Positions 1 through 5,058 of a stretch of DNA of 5,958 nucleotides are shown here, one piece after another. The stretch spans positions 1-5,958 of the forward strand of contig CAYPEL010000160.1 of NCBI GenBank assembly GCA_964409635.1, in the 5' to 3' direction. The notes below the pieces were generated by a model that was not told where the DNA came from, made no database searches, and worked only from the letters and a program-made list of their open reading frames with translations. Source of the DNA: CAYPEL01 sp964409635 (GTDB taxonomy: Bacteria > Pseudomonadota > Gammaproteobacteria > DSM-19610). Numbering within the stretch: the stretch's first letter is position 1; each line of letters opens with the position of its first letter. Made by a program: the position numbers and the translations under genes.

Positions 1-56
1 GAACCCCCGACCTTCTCATTACGAATGAGCTGCTCTACCGACTGAGCTATTCCGGC
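1..56 (-). tRNA. tRNA-Thr (anticodon CGU), 3' part cut off by the window edge
   Basis: Read on the minus strand the sequence begins GCCGGAA at 56 and runs through a standard D arm (GCTC...GAGC), an anticodon stem CTCAT/ATGAG around loop TCGTA, and a T stem GGGGG followed by TTC at the window edge. The anticodon is CGT, the complement of bases 21-23, which reads ACG threonine codons. The layout closely resembles E. coli thrW. About 20 bases (rest of the T arm, 3' acceptor strand) lie outside the window. Genes of this kind are common integration sites for mobile elements, but the relevant 3' end is not visible here. Confidence 0.95.
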
Positions 57-67
57 GAAGGGGTAAA

Positions 68-73
68 ATTATA
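68..73 (-). promoter_or_regulatory. -10 box of the tRNA-Thr promoter
   Basis: A perfect TATAAT on the minus strand lies 11 bases before the mature tRNA 5' end, so transcription would start near 61 and leave a leader of about 5 bases for RNase P to remove. No convincing -35 box is seen; the best-placed hexamers near 91-97 match TTGACA poorly. Confidence 0.6.
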
Positions 74-75
74 GA

Positions 76-89
76 AGATCGTCCGATCT
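76..89 (-). terminator. Short palindrome after the Fur-family gene, possible weak terminator
   Basis: AGATCG and CGATCT form a perfect 6-bp inverted repeat with a 2-base gap, 17 bases after the regulator stop codon. On the minus strand it is followed by TCTATAATTTT, which is only a loose T-rich tail and also carries the tRNA -10 box. It could be a weak terminator, or a protein-binding site placed in the spacer of the tRNA promoter. Read-through from the regulator into the tRNA is possible. Confidence 0.3.
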
Positions 90-106
90 GGGTACAGCAG
101 GCAGGA

Positions 107-547
107 TCAGTTACCGGTATTGTCGCAACGAATCCTGACGATAACATCAACACCTTCCGCCACCGTCCCTACCGGTAACGCGGGGAAATTCTCGAGCGAA
201 ATTTGGTTAGCATCGATATCGGTCAATTCACCGGTATCGACATTGTAAAAGTGATGATGCTGTGAATTATTGGTGTCATAGAAAACCCGGGTGGGATCAA
301 CAATTACTTCGCGGATGACGCCTTTTTTAGTGAACAGTCCCAGTGTATTGTACACGGTCGCTTTGGAAACATGGCCATCCACTGCACTCACCTTATCGAG
401 CACCTGATCAGCCGACAAATGTTGATTCCTGGCCAGTAAAATACGGGCAATCTGAACCCGCTGTAAAGTCGGCATAATGCCGCTCGCCTGGAGACGCTGC
501 GATGCCTCCTCTTCACTGGGGAACTCTGCATGGGAGTGTTCTAACAT
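107..547 (-). CDS. Fur/PerR-like metal-dependent transcriptional repressor
   Basis: This 146-residue protein is a Fur-family regulator: an N-terminal winged helix (about 16-88, with the recognition region around SKATVYNTLGLF, 61-72) and a C-terminal dimerisation domain. By motif alignment with B. subtilis PerR, the five regulatory metal ligands H37, D85, H91, H93 and D104 correspond to H43, D91, H97, H99 and D110 here. The Asp at the last position is the PerR-type choice. The CxxC pairs that hold structural zinc in Fur and PerR are missing; the only cysteine is C141. Irr-type regulators also lack these pairs and have a similar HHH stretch, so iron or haem sensing is an alternative to peroxide sensing. 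The ATG at 547 is the only plausible start in frame; no clear Shine-Dalgarno site precedes it. It lies 65 bases after thiO and may be read through from it. Confidence 0.9.
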   Translation of the reverse strand: MLEHSHAEFPSEEEASQRLQASGIMPTLQRVQIARILLARNQHLSADQVLDKVSAVDGHVSKATVYNTLGLFTKKGVIREVIVDPTRVFYDTNNSQHHHFYNVDTGELTDIDANQISLENFPALPVGTVAEGVDVIVRIRCDNTGN

Positions 548-554
548 ACCACAT

Positions 555-560
555 AGTATA
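555..560 (-). promoter_or_regulatory. Possible -10 box for the Fur-family gene
   Basis: TATACT on the minus strand ends 7 bases before the regulator's ATG. If used, the transcript would have almost no leader, which fits the lack of a Shine-Dalgarno site. There is no recognisable -35 box at 16-18 bases. The hexamer also sits inside an imperfect palindrome at 552-565 (CATAGTATACGATG). Confidence 0.3.
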
Positions 561-597
561 CGATGCCCGGTGAGCTTAAGTCCATCCTCCGCAAGTT

Positions 598-610
598 AGA
601 ATTTTATTCT
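598..610. promoter_or_regulatory. Perfect 5-3-5 palindrome, candidate Fur-family operator
   Basis: AGAAT-TTT-ATTCT is a perfect inverted repeat in the A+T-rich gap between thiO and the Fur-family gene, directly after the thiO stop codon. A+T-rich inverted repeats of about 15 bases are the usual targets of Fur, PerR and Irr proteins, and such genes often control themselves. The AGAA...TTCT arms recall the Irr box arms. It lies about 50 bases before the regulator start, close to where an operator would be expected, but its role is inferred. Confidence 0.4.
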
Positions 611-612
611 TT

Positions 613-1689
613 TTATTCAATAATATAGGGAGTTGGCTCAAGTATCGGTTCGCGGCCAAGACAGAGATCTGCCATTAACTTGGCAGAAGCAGGACCCAGC
701 ACGACGCCATTCCTGAAATGCCCCGCATTAATATACAACCCTTCCAGTGACGGATGCCGGCCTATATAAGGTATGCCCGTGGGCGATCCAGGCCGCAGTC
801 CCGCCCAATGCTTTTCAATCGCCACATCCTGCAACCCTGGTATAAGAAGAATTGCAGCCTCACGTAATGTTGCCTGCGCAGATTCAGTCGTTGTTTTATC
901 AAAACCCGCATACTCCAGCGTACTCCCAGCCAGCACCCGGCCATCACGCCTGGGTATAACATAGTGGCCGTTGTACAGGCTAATACGTTTCACCTGTCCC
1001 GGTTGCGCCTTGAACAAAATCATCTGGCCCCGCACGGGTTCAACAGGCAAATTAAATCCTGTTGCCGCAAGCAGCTCACCACTCCAGGCACCCGCTGCGA
1101 CGATAGTGATATCGGTATACAGGGTTGCCTTATCTGTGATGACTCCGTTCACTTTGTTACCGGAAATATCAAATCCGCTCACCGTCTGGTGAGAACGTAT
1201 TTCAATGCCACGATTTTCAAGGTCCTGCCGCAACGCCTGGGTAAATCGTGGATTCCTGACTTGCGCAACATCAGGCATCCATATCGCCTGTTCAAAGCCT
1301 GCAGCCAATGCCGGTTCAATGCCGGTTATTTCCGAAGCCCGCAGCAAGCTTATCTGTGCAGCGTACTGCTCAGCCCAGGCTTGGGCTTTTGAATAATCCT
1401 CATCAAGCATTAATAAGCCGCTGACGGTGTATTGCGGATCGATGCCGGTCGCCTGTGCAAGCTCGTCACAAAATTCGGCATAACCTAACTGGCTCCAGCG
1501 CGCGAGTTTTGTCACTGCATCAGGATAACGCCAGGGGTAGAGCGGCGATAGAATGCCGCCGCCCGCCCATGAAGATTCTCCCGCAGGCTTACCCCGTTCC
1601 AGCACCGTTACAGTCAAGCCAGCCTTCGCACATTCACGCGCGCAGAGCATGCCGATCAAACCGGCGCCGACAACAATTACATCACTCAC
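613..1689 (-). CDS. thiO: Glycine oxidase ThiO (FAD-dependent)
   Basis: ThiO oxidises glycine with oxygen to iminoglycine (dehydroglycine) and hydrogen peroxide; iminoglycine feeds thiazole formation in thiamine synthesis. The 358-residue length is typical. The FAD-binding Rossmann motif GAGLIG is at 8-13, with E31 as the expected ribose-binding acid, followed by the SSWAGGGILSP segment (39-49). Residues Y243, R299 and R326 sit in the contexts HYVIPR, AGLRPG and GHFRNGVVLGP and correspond to Y246, R302 and R329 of the B. subtilis active site. Translation starts at GTG (1687-1689), with AGGT at 1698-1701 as a Shine-Dalgarno site at 8 bases. It follows pilE by 30 bases, without a TPP riboswitch of its own. 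A homologue also sits next to the minor pilin genes in Pseudomonas aeruginosa, between pilR and fimT, so the arrangement is old although the functional link is unclear. Confidence 0.92.
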   Translation of the reverse strand: MSDVIVVGAGLIGMLCARECAKAGLTVTVLERGKPAGESSWAGGGILSPLYPWRYPDAVTKLARWSQLGYAEFCDELAQATGIDPQYTVSGLLMLDEDYSKAQAWAEQYAAQISLLRASEITGIEPALAAGFEQAIWMPDVAQVRNPRFTQALRQDLENRGIEIRSHQTVSGFDISGNKVNGVITDKATLYTDITIVAAGAWSGELLAATGFNLPVEPVRGQMILFKAQPGQVKRISLYNGHYVIPRRDGRVLAGSTLEYAGFDKTTTESAQATLREAAILLIPGLQDVAIEKHWAGLRPGSPTGIPYIGRHPSLEGLYINAGHFRNGVVLGPASAKLMADLCLGREPILEPTPYIIE

Positions 1690-1719
1690 TTGAGAATACC
1701 TGGTTCAATGCAGTTCTGA

Positions 1720-2127
1720 CTATCGATGCCAACAAGTTTGGTCTGCAAACCGGCCACCATAGACCGGTCCCTCCCGGTCAATGGCATAAGGCCCACAGCT
1801 GTCACCCATCTGTACACCCACGGGTTTTGCCGTAGCCAACCAGTATCCCGGCTGCGTGGCTTCGAATCTCAGTTCATAAAAATTATCAGCCGACCGGTCT
1901 TGCCAGCCCAACTCGGACAGGCCGATACTGTAAACACCGTAAACCGCCCGCCATTCCTCCTGGGCCAGTTGCAATTGCAGCAAGCTGGCGATGGCATCCG
2001 CCCGCCGGCTCTTAAGGACATAGCTGCTGTATGACGGCAAAGTTATGCTGGCAAGTATTGAGACTATTGCCATTACAATCAGTAATTCAGTCAACGAAAA
2101 ACCGGAATCGGTTATTTTCCTGTTCAT
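1720..2127 (-). CDS. pilE: Type IV minor pilin PilE
   Basis: This 135-residue prepilin has a short charged leader, then G9 | F10 with E14 at mature position +5, the signature cut and N-methylated by the prepilin peptidase PilD. A hydrophobic helix (about 10-32, ending in the usual LPSYSSYV) anchors it in the inner membrane and pilus core. The C-terminal half is a pilin beta domain closed by a probable disulfide between C111 and C132. The size, the SRRADA segment after the helix and the CGPYAIDREG region fit PilE-type minor pilins rather than the major pilin. The ATG has a strong Shine-Dalgarno site at 2133-2139. It is divergent from the other minor pilin genes and first in a run with thiO and the Fur-family gene. 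Confidence 0.9.
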   Translation of the reverse strand: MNRKITDSGFSLTELLIVMAIVSILASITLPSYSSYVLKSRRADAIASLLQLQLAQEEWRAVYGVYSIGLSELGWQDRSADNFYELRFEATQPGYWLATAKPVGVQMGDSCGPYAIDREGPVYGGRFADQTCWHR

Positions 2128-2132
2128 GGCAC

Positions 2133-2139
2133 CCTCCCT
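2133..2139 (-). promoter_or_regulatory. Strong ribosome binding site of pilE
   Basis: AGGGAGG on the minus strand lies 5 bases before the pilE ATG. It is the best Shine-Dalgarno match in the window and fixes the pilE start. Confidence 0.75.
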
Positions 2140-2207
2140 GGTGACAGTTTATAAAAGCCAAAGCGCAAGCAACCTGGAGAAGCGGCTACTCTATGGCTGA
2201 CACTCGC

Positions 2208-2213
2208 AGTATA
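2208..2213 (-). promoter_or_regulatory. Possible -10 box for the pilE operon
   Basis: TATACT on the minus strand would give a transcript start near 2201 and a leader of about 73 bases for pilE. The -35 region is poor. A second, nearer candidate is TATAAA at 2148-2153 on the same strand, also without a good -35 box. The two cannot be separated by eye. Confidence 0.3.
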
Positions 2214-2258
2214 CCGGCGCCTACAAAAAAATCATCCCTCGATTTTTATCAAATACGC

Positions 2259-2264
2259 TATACT
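2259..2264 (+). promoter_or_regulatory. Possible -10 box for the fimT-pilWXV operon
   Basis: TATACT lies 41 bases before the chosen fimT ATG, giving a leader of about 35 bases. No good -35 box is present at 16-18 bases, so an activator may be needed. It overlaps the TTG at 2264, which argues against that codon being the fimT start. The 178-base divergent region 2128-2305 holds this and the pilE signals and no further gene. Confidence 0.4.
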
Positions 2265-2305
2265 TGATTTCAATCCAAACAACACACCATTCTGGATATC
2301 TGATC

Positions 2306-2785
2306 ATGGAAGATCATAGACTGGCAGGTTTCACCCTCTTTGAACTGCTCATTACGCTGGCAGTGATTGGCATTCTAGCCGGTCTCGCGGTGCCTGCTTT
2401 CCACACTCTTATTATGAACGCCCGTTTGCGCTCAGCGGCGGAGACTATAGCAGACGACCTGCGAATGGCGCGCCGCACAGCCGTGCTTCAAAACGCCCCG
2501 CAACTGATACAGTTTCAATATCTCAGCAGGACACAGTGGTCCTATTCGTACCCTACGGACTTATCACAGAAAAGCGTCGGCTCAGGCGAGTTCCCGAATA
2601 TAGTACTGAAAAAACCTGCTTTCTCCGGCAACGGGTTGATTCAGTTTGCACCTATACGCGGTACCGTTAATGCTGGCCGGCTTGATTTTTCCACACCATC
2701 AGGCAGAAAGCTGTCCGTTATCCTCAGCCCCTTAGGCCGTGTCCGCTTGTGTAGCGATAATGATGCGAGGTATGCCGCATGTTGA
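2306..2785 (+). CDS. fimT: FimT/FimU-type minor pilin (GspH family)
   Basis: The protein (159 residues from this ATG) is a prepilin with leader MEDHRLAG, cut before F9, and E13 at mature +5. The hydrophobic helix (9-31, ITLAVIGILAGLAVP) is followed by the RLRSAAETIADDLRMARRTAV stretch, which is the hallmark of GspH/FimT pilins, here at about 40-60. The end carries GRVRLC with C149 and a final C159, a likely disulfide. GspH-type pilins join PilV, PilW and PilX (or GspI, J, K) in a tip complex that primes pilus assembly; some FimT proteins bind DNA during natural transformation. I chose the ATG at 2306 because it gives a normal 8-residue leader; a TTG at 2264 would add 14 residues and overlaps the -10 box. 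A weak GGA at 2294-2296 may serve as ribosome site. Whether FimT or FimU is the better name cannot be decided here. Confidence 0.9.
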   Translation: MEDHRLAGFTLFELLITLAVIGILAGLAVPAFHTLIMNARLRSAAETIADDLRMARRTAVLQNAPQLIQFQYLSRTQWSYSYPTDLSQKSVGSGEFPNIVLKKPAFSGNGLIQFAPIRGTVNAGRLDFSTPSGRKLSVILSPLGRVRLCSDNDARYAAC

Positions 2786-3501
2786 TCTATCAACGCGGTA
2801 TGACACTGGTTGAACTGATGATCGCAGGCACGATTAGTTTAATTGTCATATCAGCTGTCACCTCTATCTACCAGACCACTGCGGCGCAAACCCTGCGCCA
2901 ACTCGAAACCATACACTTACACAACACGGCACAGGGAATACTCAAACTCATGAGTGCTGATATACGCCGCAGTGGCTACTGGCATATCACGCCCGGCAAA
3001 GACAAATTAAAGAACAACCCCTTTCAATCAACCGGCAATACTATTCAAACTGGCGCAGTGAAAGATGAACCGCCCGATTCCTGTGTTGTTTTTTCATATG
3101 ATCTGGACAAAGACGGTAAAGTTGGCGTCGGAAAATGTCCCAGCAGTGGATGCCCACCCGGGACCGATGCAGACAACGTCGAGCAGTTTGGTTTTCGACT
3201 CAACAAGCAGGCCTTGCAAATGCGTTATGCAGGTAAAAATCCTGCTTGCCAGTACGGTTACTGGCAAGCATTAACGGATGCTTCGATTCGTGTGACTGAT
3301 TTCAAAATCACCCTAAAACAAACTTGCCTGAATCTTGCCAACAGCGCTGAGTCCTGTCATAACAAGGCTGACCGGCAAATCATACAAACAGCCGAAATTA
3401 AATTGTCTGCGCATAACATCAGGAGAAAAAAGATCCGCGTTGACTTAAAGCGCGTGGTCAATATCCGCAACGACAGGTATATCGCTGCAGGTGATACATG
3501 A
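2779..3501 (+). CDS. pilW: Type IV minor pilin PilW
   Basis: A 240-residue prepilin: leader MLIYQRG, predicted cut after G7 leaving an N-terminal Met at mature +1, and E12 at +5. The helix (8-30) is followed by TAQGILKLMSADIRRSGYW (50-68), the conserved PilW/GspJ segment. The middle holds SYDLDKDGKVG (106-116), an EF-hand-like DxDxDG loop with D108, D110 and D112 that could bind calcium. Six cysteines (C102, C120, C125, C157, C183, C193) suggest up to three disulfides in the periplasmic domain. PilW is the J-type member of the minor pilin tip complex. The ATG overlaps the end of fimT by 7 bases, with GAGG at 2767-2770 as ribosome site 8 bases ahead. A strong perfect hairpin lies inside the gene at 3243-3270. 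Confidence 0.92.
   Translation: MLIYQRGMTLVELMIAGTISLIVISAVTSIYQTTAAQTLRQLETIHLHNTAQGILKLMSADIRRSGYWHITPGKDKLKNNPFQSTGNTIQTGAVKDEPPDSCVVFSYDLDKDGKVGVGKCPSSGCPPGTDADNVEQFGFRLNKQALQMRYAGKNPACQYGYWQALTDASIRVTDFKITLKQTCLNLANSAESCHNKADRQIIQTAEIKLSAHNIRRKKIRVDLKRVVNIRNDRYIAAGDT
3243..3270. repeat. Perfect 12-bp inverted repeat inside pilW
   Basis: TGCTTGCCAGTA (3243-3254) and TACTGGCAAGCA (3259-3270) are perfect reverse complements separated by CGGT. In RNA this would be a stable 12-bp stem with a 4-base loop. It lies within codons 155-164 of pilW, including C157, and is not followed by a T run, so it does not look like a terminator. Confidence 0.9.
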
Positions 3502-4589
3502 TGAATACCCTGCCTGGTTTATACTGCCAACGCGGTGCTGCAACACTGCTAACGGCCATGGCGCTTATGGTGGCGACTACATCGCTGGTGCTTACCGCCG
3601 TCCACGCGCAGCTACTGAACAGCCGAATTAATGGTAATGTACAGGACTCCGTCAAGCATTACCTGCTAGCAGAAGCTGGGATTGATTATGCGATCGAATA
3701 TCTAACAACCAATTTTTACCAACTAGCCTGGTCTGGCAAGAATGGAAATAACCAGACTGCTCACCCAGTAATAGACGCCCGATGGCTAAACTCACTGGAT
3801 ACACAGACCAGACGCATAAAACTATCTCTGTCCAGATCGCGGCAACACCCTGCCTTCATCGGCGTGTCTTCACAAATCCTCGATGCAGCAACTAACCAAA
3901 TACGCCTTGAAATCTCACAAATCACAAGACCATTGAGTATTTTGTCGCCTGCCGGTGAGCAAGCGCCTCCACTAGTACTGGATGGCTGCATTCTGGCGAC
4001 GACCGGTTCTCCTGATTTATATCCTGAAATACTCAGAAACAAGCTGCCGGTTGCTGCCATTTGGTCGTCCCGTAAAACCCCTTGCCCTTTGCAGGCGACT
4101 CTGGATTTGCATAGAGGTACGGTTTCTAACCAGCGTTTTAAATCAGGACAATTATGGGATTTTCTATTTTCGATAGATCAAGCGGAATATACCCAACTGG
4201 TCAATAACGAAATCACACAGAACATCGACACCCCACAACGCCGCTATTGGCTGGTTTCCACAGCTGACTTACACAACAAGCAGTGGACAAGATCTTTAGG
4301 GTCACCTAAGCAACCCGTTTTACTCGTCTTCCCCGCAAGTCTTGGATGCCCTGCCATTACCAGAGGAACAACCGTCTATGGCATCGTTTTTTACCACGCG
4401 GATTGCACGGCCACTACCCATCCTGTCGAGGGCAACATAGCCGGCACACTGGCGATCAGCGGCTCTTTAGGCATTTATTCGGAACACCTGGATCTTGCCC
4501 ACATCAGCCGTGCTTCGAATCAGCATCAGAGATTAGCCTTTCCAATCCTGAAAACACCACGCCTGGCTGGCACATGGCGGGACTTCTGA
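3498..4589 (+). CDS. pilX: Large PilX-like minor pilin with extended C-terminal region
   Basis: The start resembles the PilX N-terminal domain: a leader ending QRG (11-13), cut before A14, a hydrophobic helix (14-37), then LLNSRINGNVQDSVKHYLLAEAGIDYAIEYL (39-69) like the family's ERMAGN...AFQAAEAAL segment. Position +5 is L18 instead of Glu, as in PilX and GspK pilins, which cap the assembly. At 363 residues it is about twice the usual PilX length. The extra part (about 150-363) has cysteines at 164, 196, 284 and 303, a Gly-rich beta-like stretch (TTVYGIVFY ... GNIAGTLAISGSLGIY, 291-327) and ends TWRDF; I do not recognise a named domain in it. The start overlaps the pilW stop (ATGA); AGGTGA at 3489-3494 is better spaced (6 bases) for the second ATG at 3501. 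By position and type it is the K-like pilin of the complex. Confidence 0.82.
   Translation: MMNTLPGLYCQRGAATLLTAMALMVATTSLVLTAVHAQLLNSRINGNVQDSVKHYLLAEAGIDYAIEYLTTNFYQLAWSGKNGNNQTAHPVIDARWLNSLDTQTRRIKLSLSRSRQHPAFIGVSSQILDAATNQIRLEISQITRPLSILSPAGEQAPPLVLDGCILATTGSPDLYPEILRNKLPVAAIWSSRKTPCPLQATLDLHRGTVSNQRFKSGQLWDFLFSIDQAEYTQLVNNEITQNIDTPQRRYWLVSTADLHNKQWTRSLGSPKQPVLLVFPASLGCPAITRGTTVYGIVFYHADCTATTHPVEGNIAGTLAISGSLGIYSEHLDLAHISRASNQHQRLAFPILKTPRLAGTWRDF
4576..4582 (+). promoter_or_regulatory. Ribosome binding site deciding the pilV start
   Basis: GGCGGGA, inside the last codons of pilX, lies 6 bases before the ATG at 4589. It favours that start over an in-frame ATG at 4574, which has only a poor site and would give a longer leader. 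Confidence 0.5.
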
Positions 4590-5002
4590 TGCTGCAGCAT
4601 AAGCAAACCGGTTTCACACTGATCGAAGGCTTGATCACCGTCTTAGTCATCAGCTTTGGATTTCTGGCCATTGCCCGCTTACAAATCAACATCTGGCGCA
4701 GCCATCTCGACAGCATGCAACGTACTGAAGCGATAGAACTTGGGTTCGAAAAGTTAAATGAGCAACGCCAGTTAGCGTCGATATCCTTGCCTGCACTGGC
4801 GAGTGGCCATGACAGAGTTACGGCAGCACTGACACACTATGATCGAGCCTGGAAAAATAGCCAACGGCCTGTCGCCGGGCAGCAGAACCAGGTGAACATC
4901 ACCTGGGGCCTGGCAACGGATCAGCACAGTCTGTTATTGCAAACAGTGATTGGCCAAAATAACAGCAGGGAGAATGGCATTTGGATATCACGTTTTGAGT
5001 AA
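4589..5002 (+). CDS. pilV: Type IV minor pilin PilV
   Basis: A 137-residue prepilin with leader MLQHKQTG, cut before F9, and E13 at mature +5, followed by a hydrophobic helix (LIEGLITVLVISFGFLAIARLQ, 11-32) of the PilV/GspI pattern. The rest (TEAIELGFEKLNEQRQ and a short beta region ending GIWISRFE) fits a small I-type pilin and contains no cysteine. The ATG shares its A with the pilX stop codon (TGATG), so the two are probably translationally coupled. The frame stays open upstream to 4346 inside pilX, but only starts near the pilin signature make sense; the alternative ATG at 4574 would give a 13-residue leader. It is the last gene of the pilin run. No terminator is seen before the next promoter, which begins 4 bases later. 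Confidence 0.88.
   Translation: MLQHKQTGFTLIEGLITVLVISFGFLAIARLQINIWRSHLDSMQRTEAIELGFEKLNEQRQLASISLPALASGHDRVTAALTHYDRAWKNSQRPVAGQQNQVNITWGLATDQHSLLLQTVIGQNNSRENGIWISRFE
4888..4906. repeat. Perfect 8-3-8 inverted repeat inside pilV
   Basis: CCAGGTGA and TCACCTGG are exact reverse complements around ACA, within codons 100-106 of pilV. It could form a short RNA hairpin or be a chance palindrome. Confidence 0.8.
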
Positions 5003-5005
5003 CCA

Positions 5006-5034
5006 TTGCTTATAGTCATTCTACATGCTAATAT
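5006..5034 (+). promoter_or_regulatory. Promoter of the toxin-antitoxin operon
   Basis: A -35 box TTGCTT (5006-5011) and a -10 box TAATAT (5029-5034) are separated by 17 bases, the best-formed sigma-70 promoter in the window. Transcription would start near 5041, just ahead of the antitoxin gene. The -10 box overlaps the operator repeat. Confidence 0.65.
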
Positions 5035-5055
5035 GACTACTTCATATAGTCATAT
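5031..5055. promoter_or_regulatory. Operator: perfect 9-7-9 inverted repeat before the antitoxin gene
   Basis: ATATGACTA (5031-5039) and TAGTCATAT (5047-5055) are exact reverse complements 7 bases apart. A third half-site, TATAGTCAT, lies at 5011-5019 inside the promoter spacer. Type II antitoxins of the Phd/YefM family bind such repeats over their own promoter, and the toxin modulates binding (conditional cooperativity). Three half-sites would allow two dimers to occupy the promoter. Confidence 0.7.
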
Positions 5056-5058
5056 AAA

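Noticed and set aside
1..56. Mobile element attachment site at the tRNA-Thr gene
   Set aside because: The tRNA 3' end lies outside the window and no integrase or repeated tRNA fragment is visible inside it.
113..236. Three copies of ACCGGTA (113-119, 171-177, 230-236)
   Set aside because: Irregular spacing inside coding sequence or at its end; short enough to be chance.
552..565. CATAGTATACGATG as a second operator of the Fur-family gene
   Set aside because: One base pair of the symmetry is broken and the centre is better explained as a -10 hexamer; kept only as a remark.
964..1392. Long plus-strand open frame opposite thiO
   Set aside because: Antisense shadow of a clearly functional ThiO gene; composition is not protein-like and there is no ribosome site.
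1690..1719. TPP riboswitch before thiO
   Set aside because: The pilE-thiO gap is only 30 bases and has none of the conserved thi-box segments.
1762..1779. GACCGG...CCGGTC inverted repeat at the end of pilE
   Set aside because: Only 6-bp arms in coding sequence, no T run, and too far inside the gene to be a terminator.
2264..2305. Upstream TTG start for the fimT gene
   Set aside because: It would add 14 residues before a normal prepilin leader and the codon overlaps the TATACT -10 box; the ATG at 2306 gives an 8-residue leader.
4346..4588. Open frame extending pilV upstream inside pilX
   Set aside because: The translation before 4574 is Arg/His/Pro-rich, lacks pilin character and overlaps the real pilX gene in another frame; the prepilin leader must start close to the GFTLIE signature.
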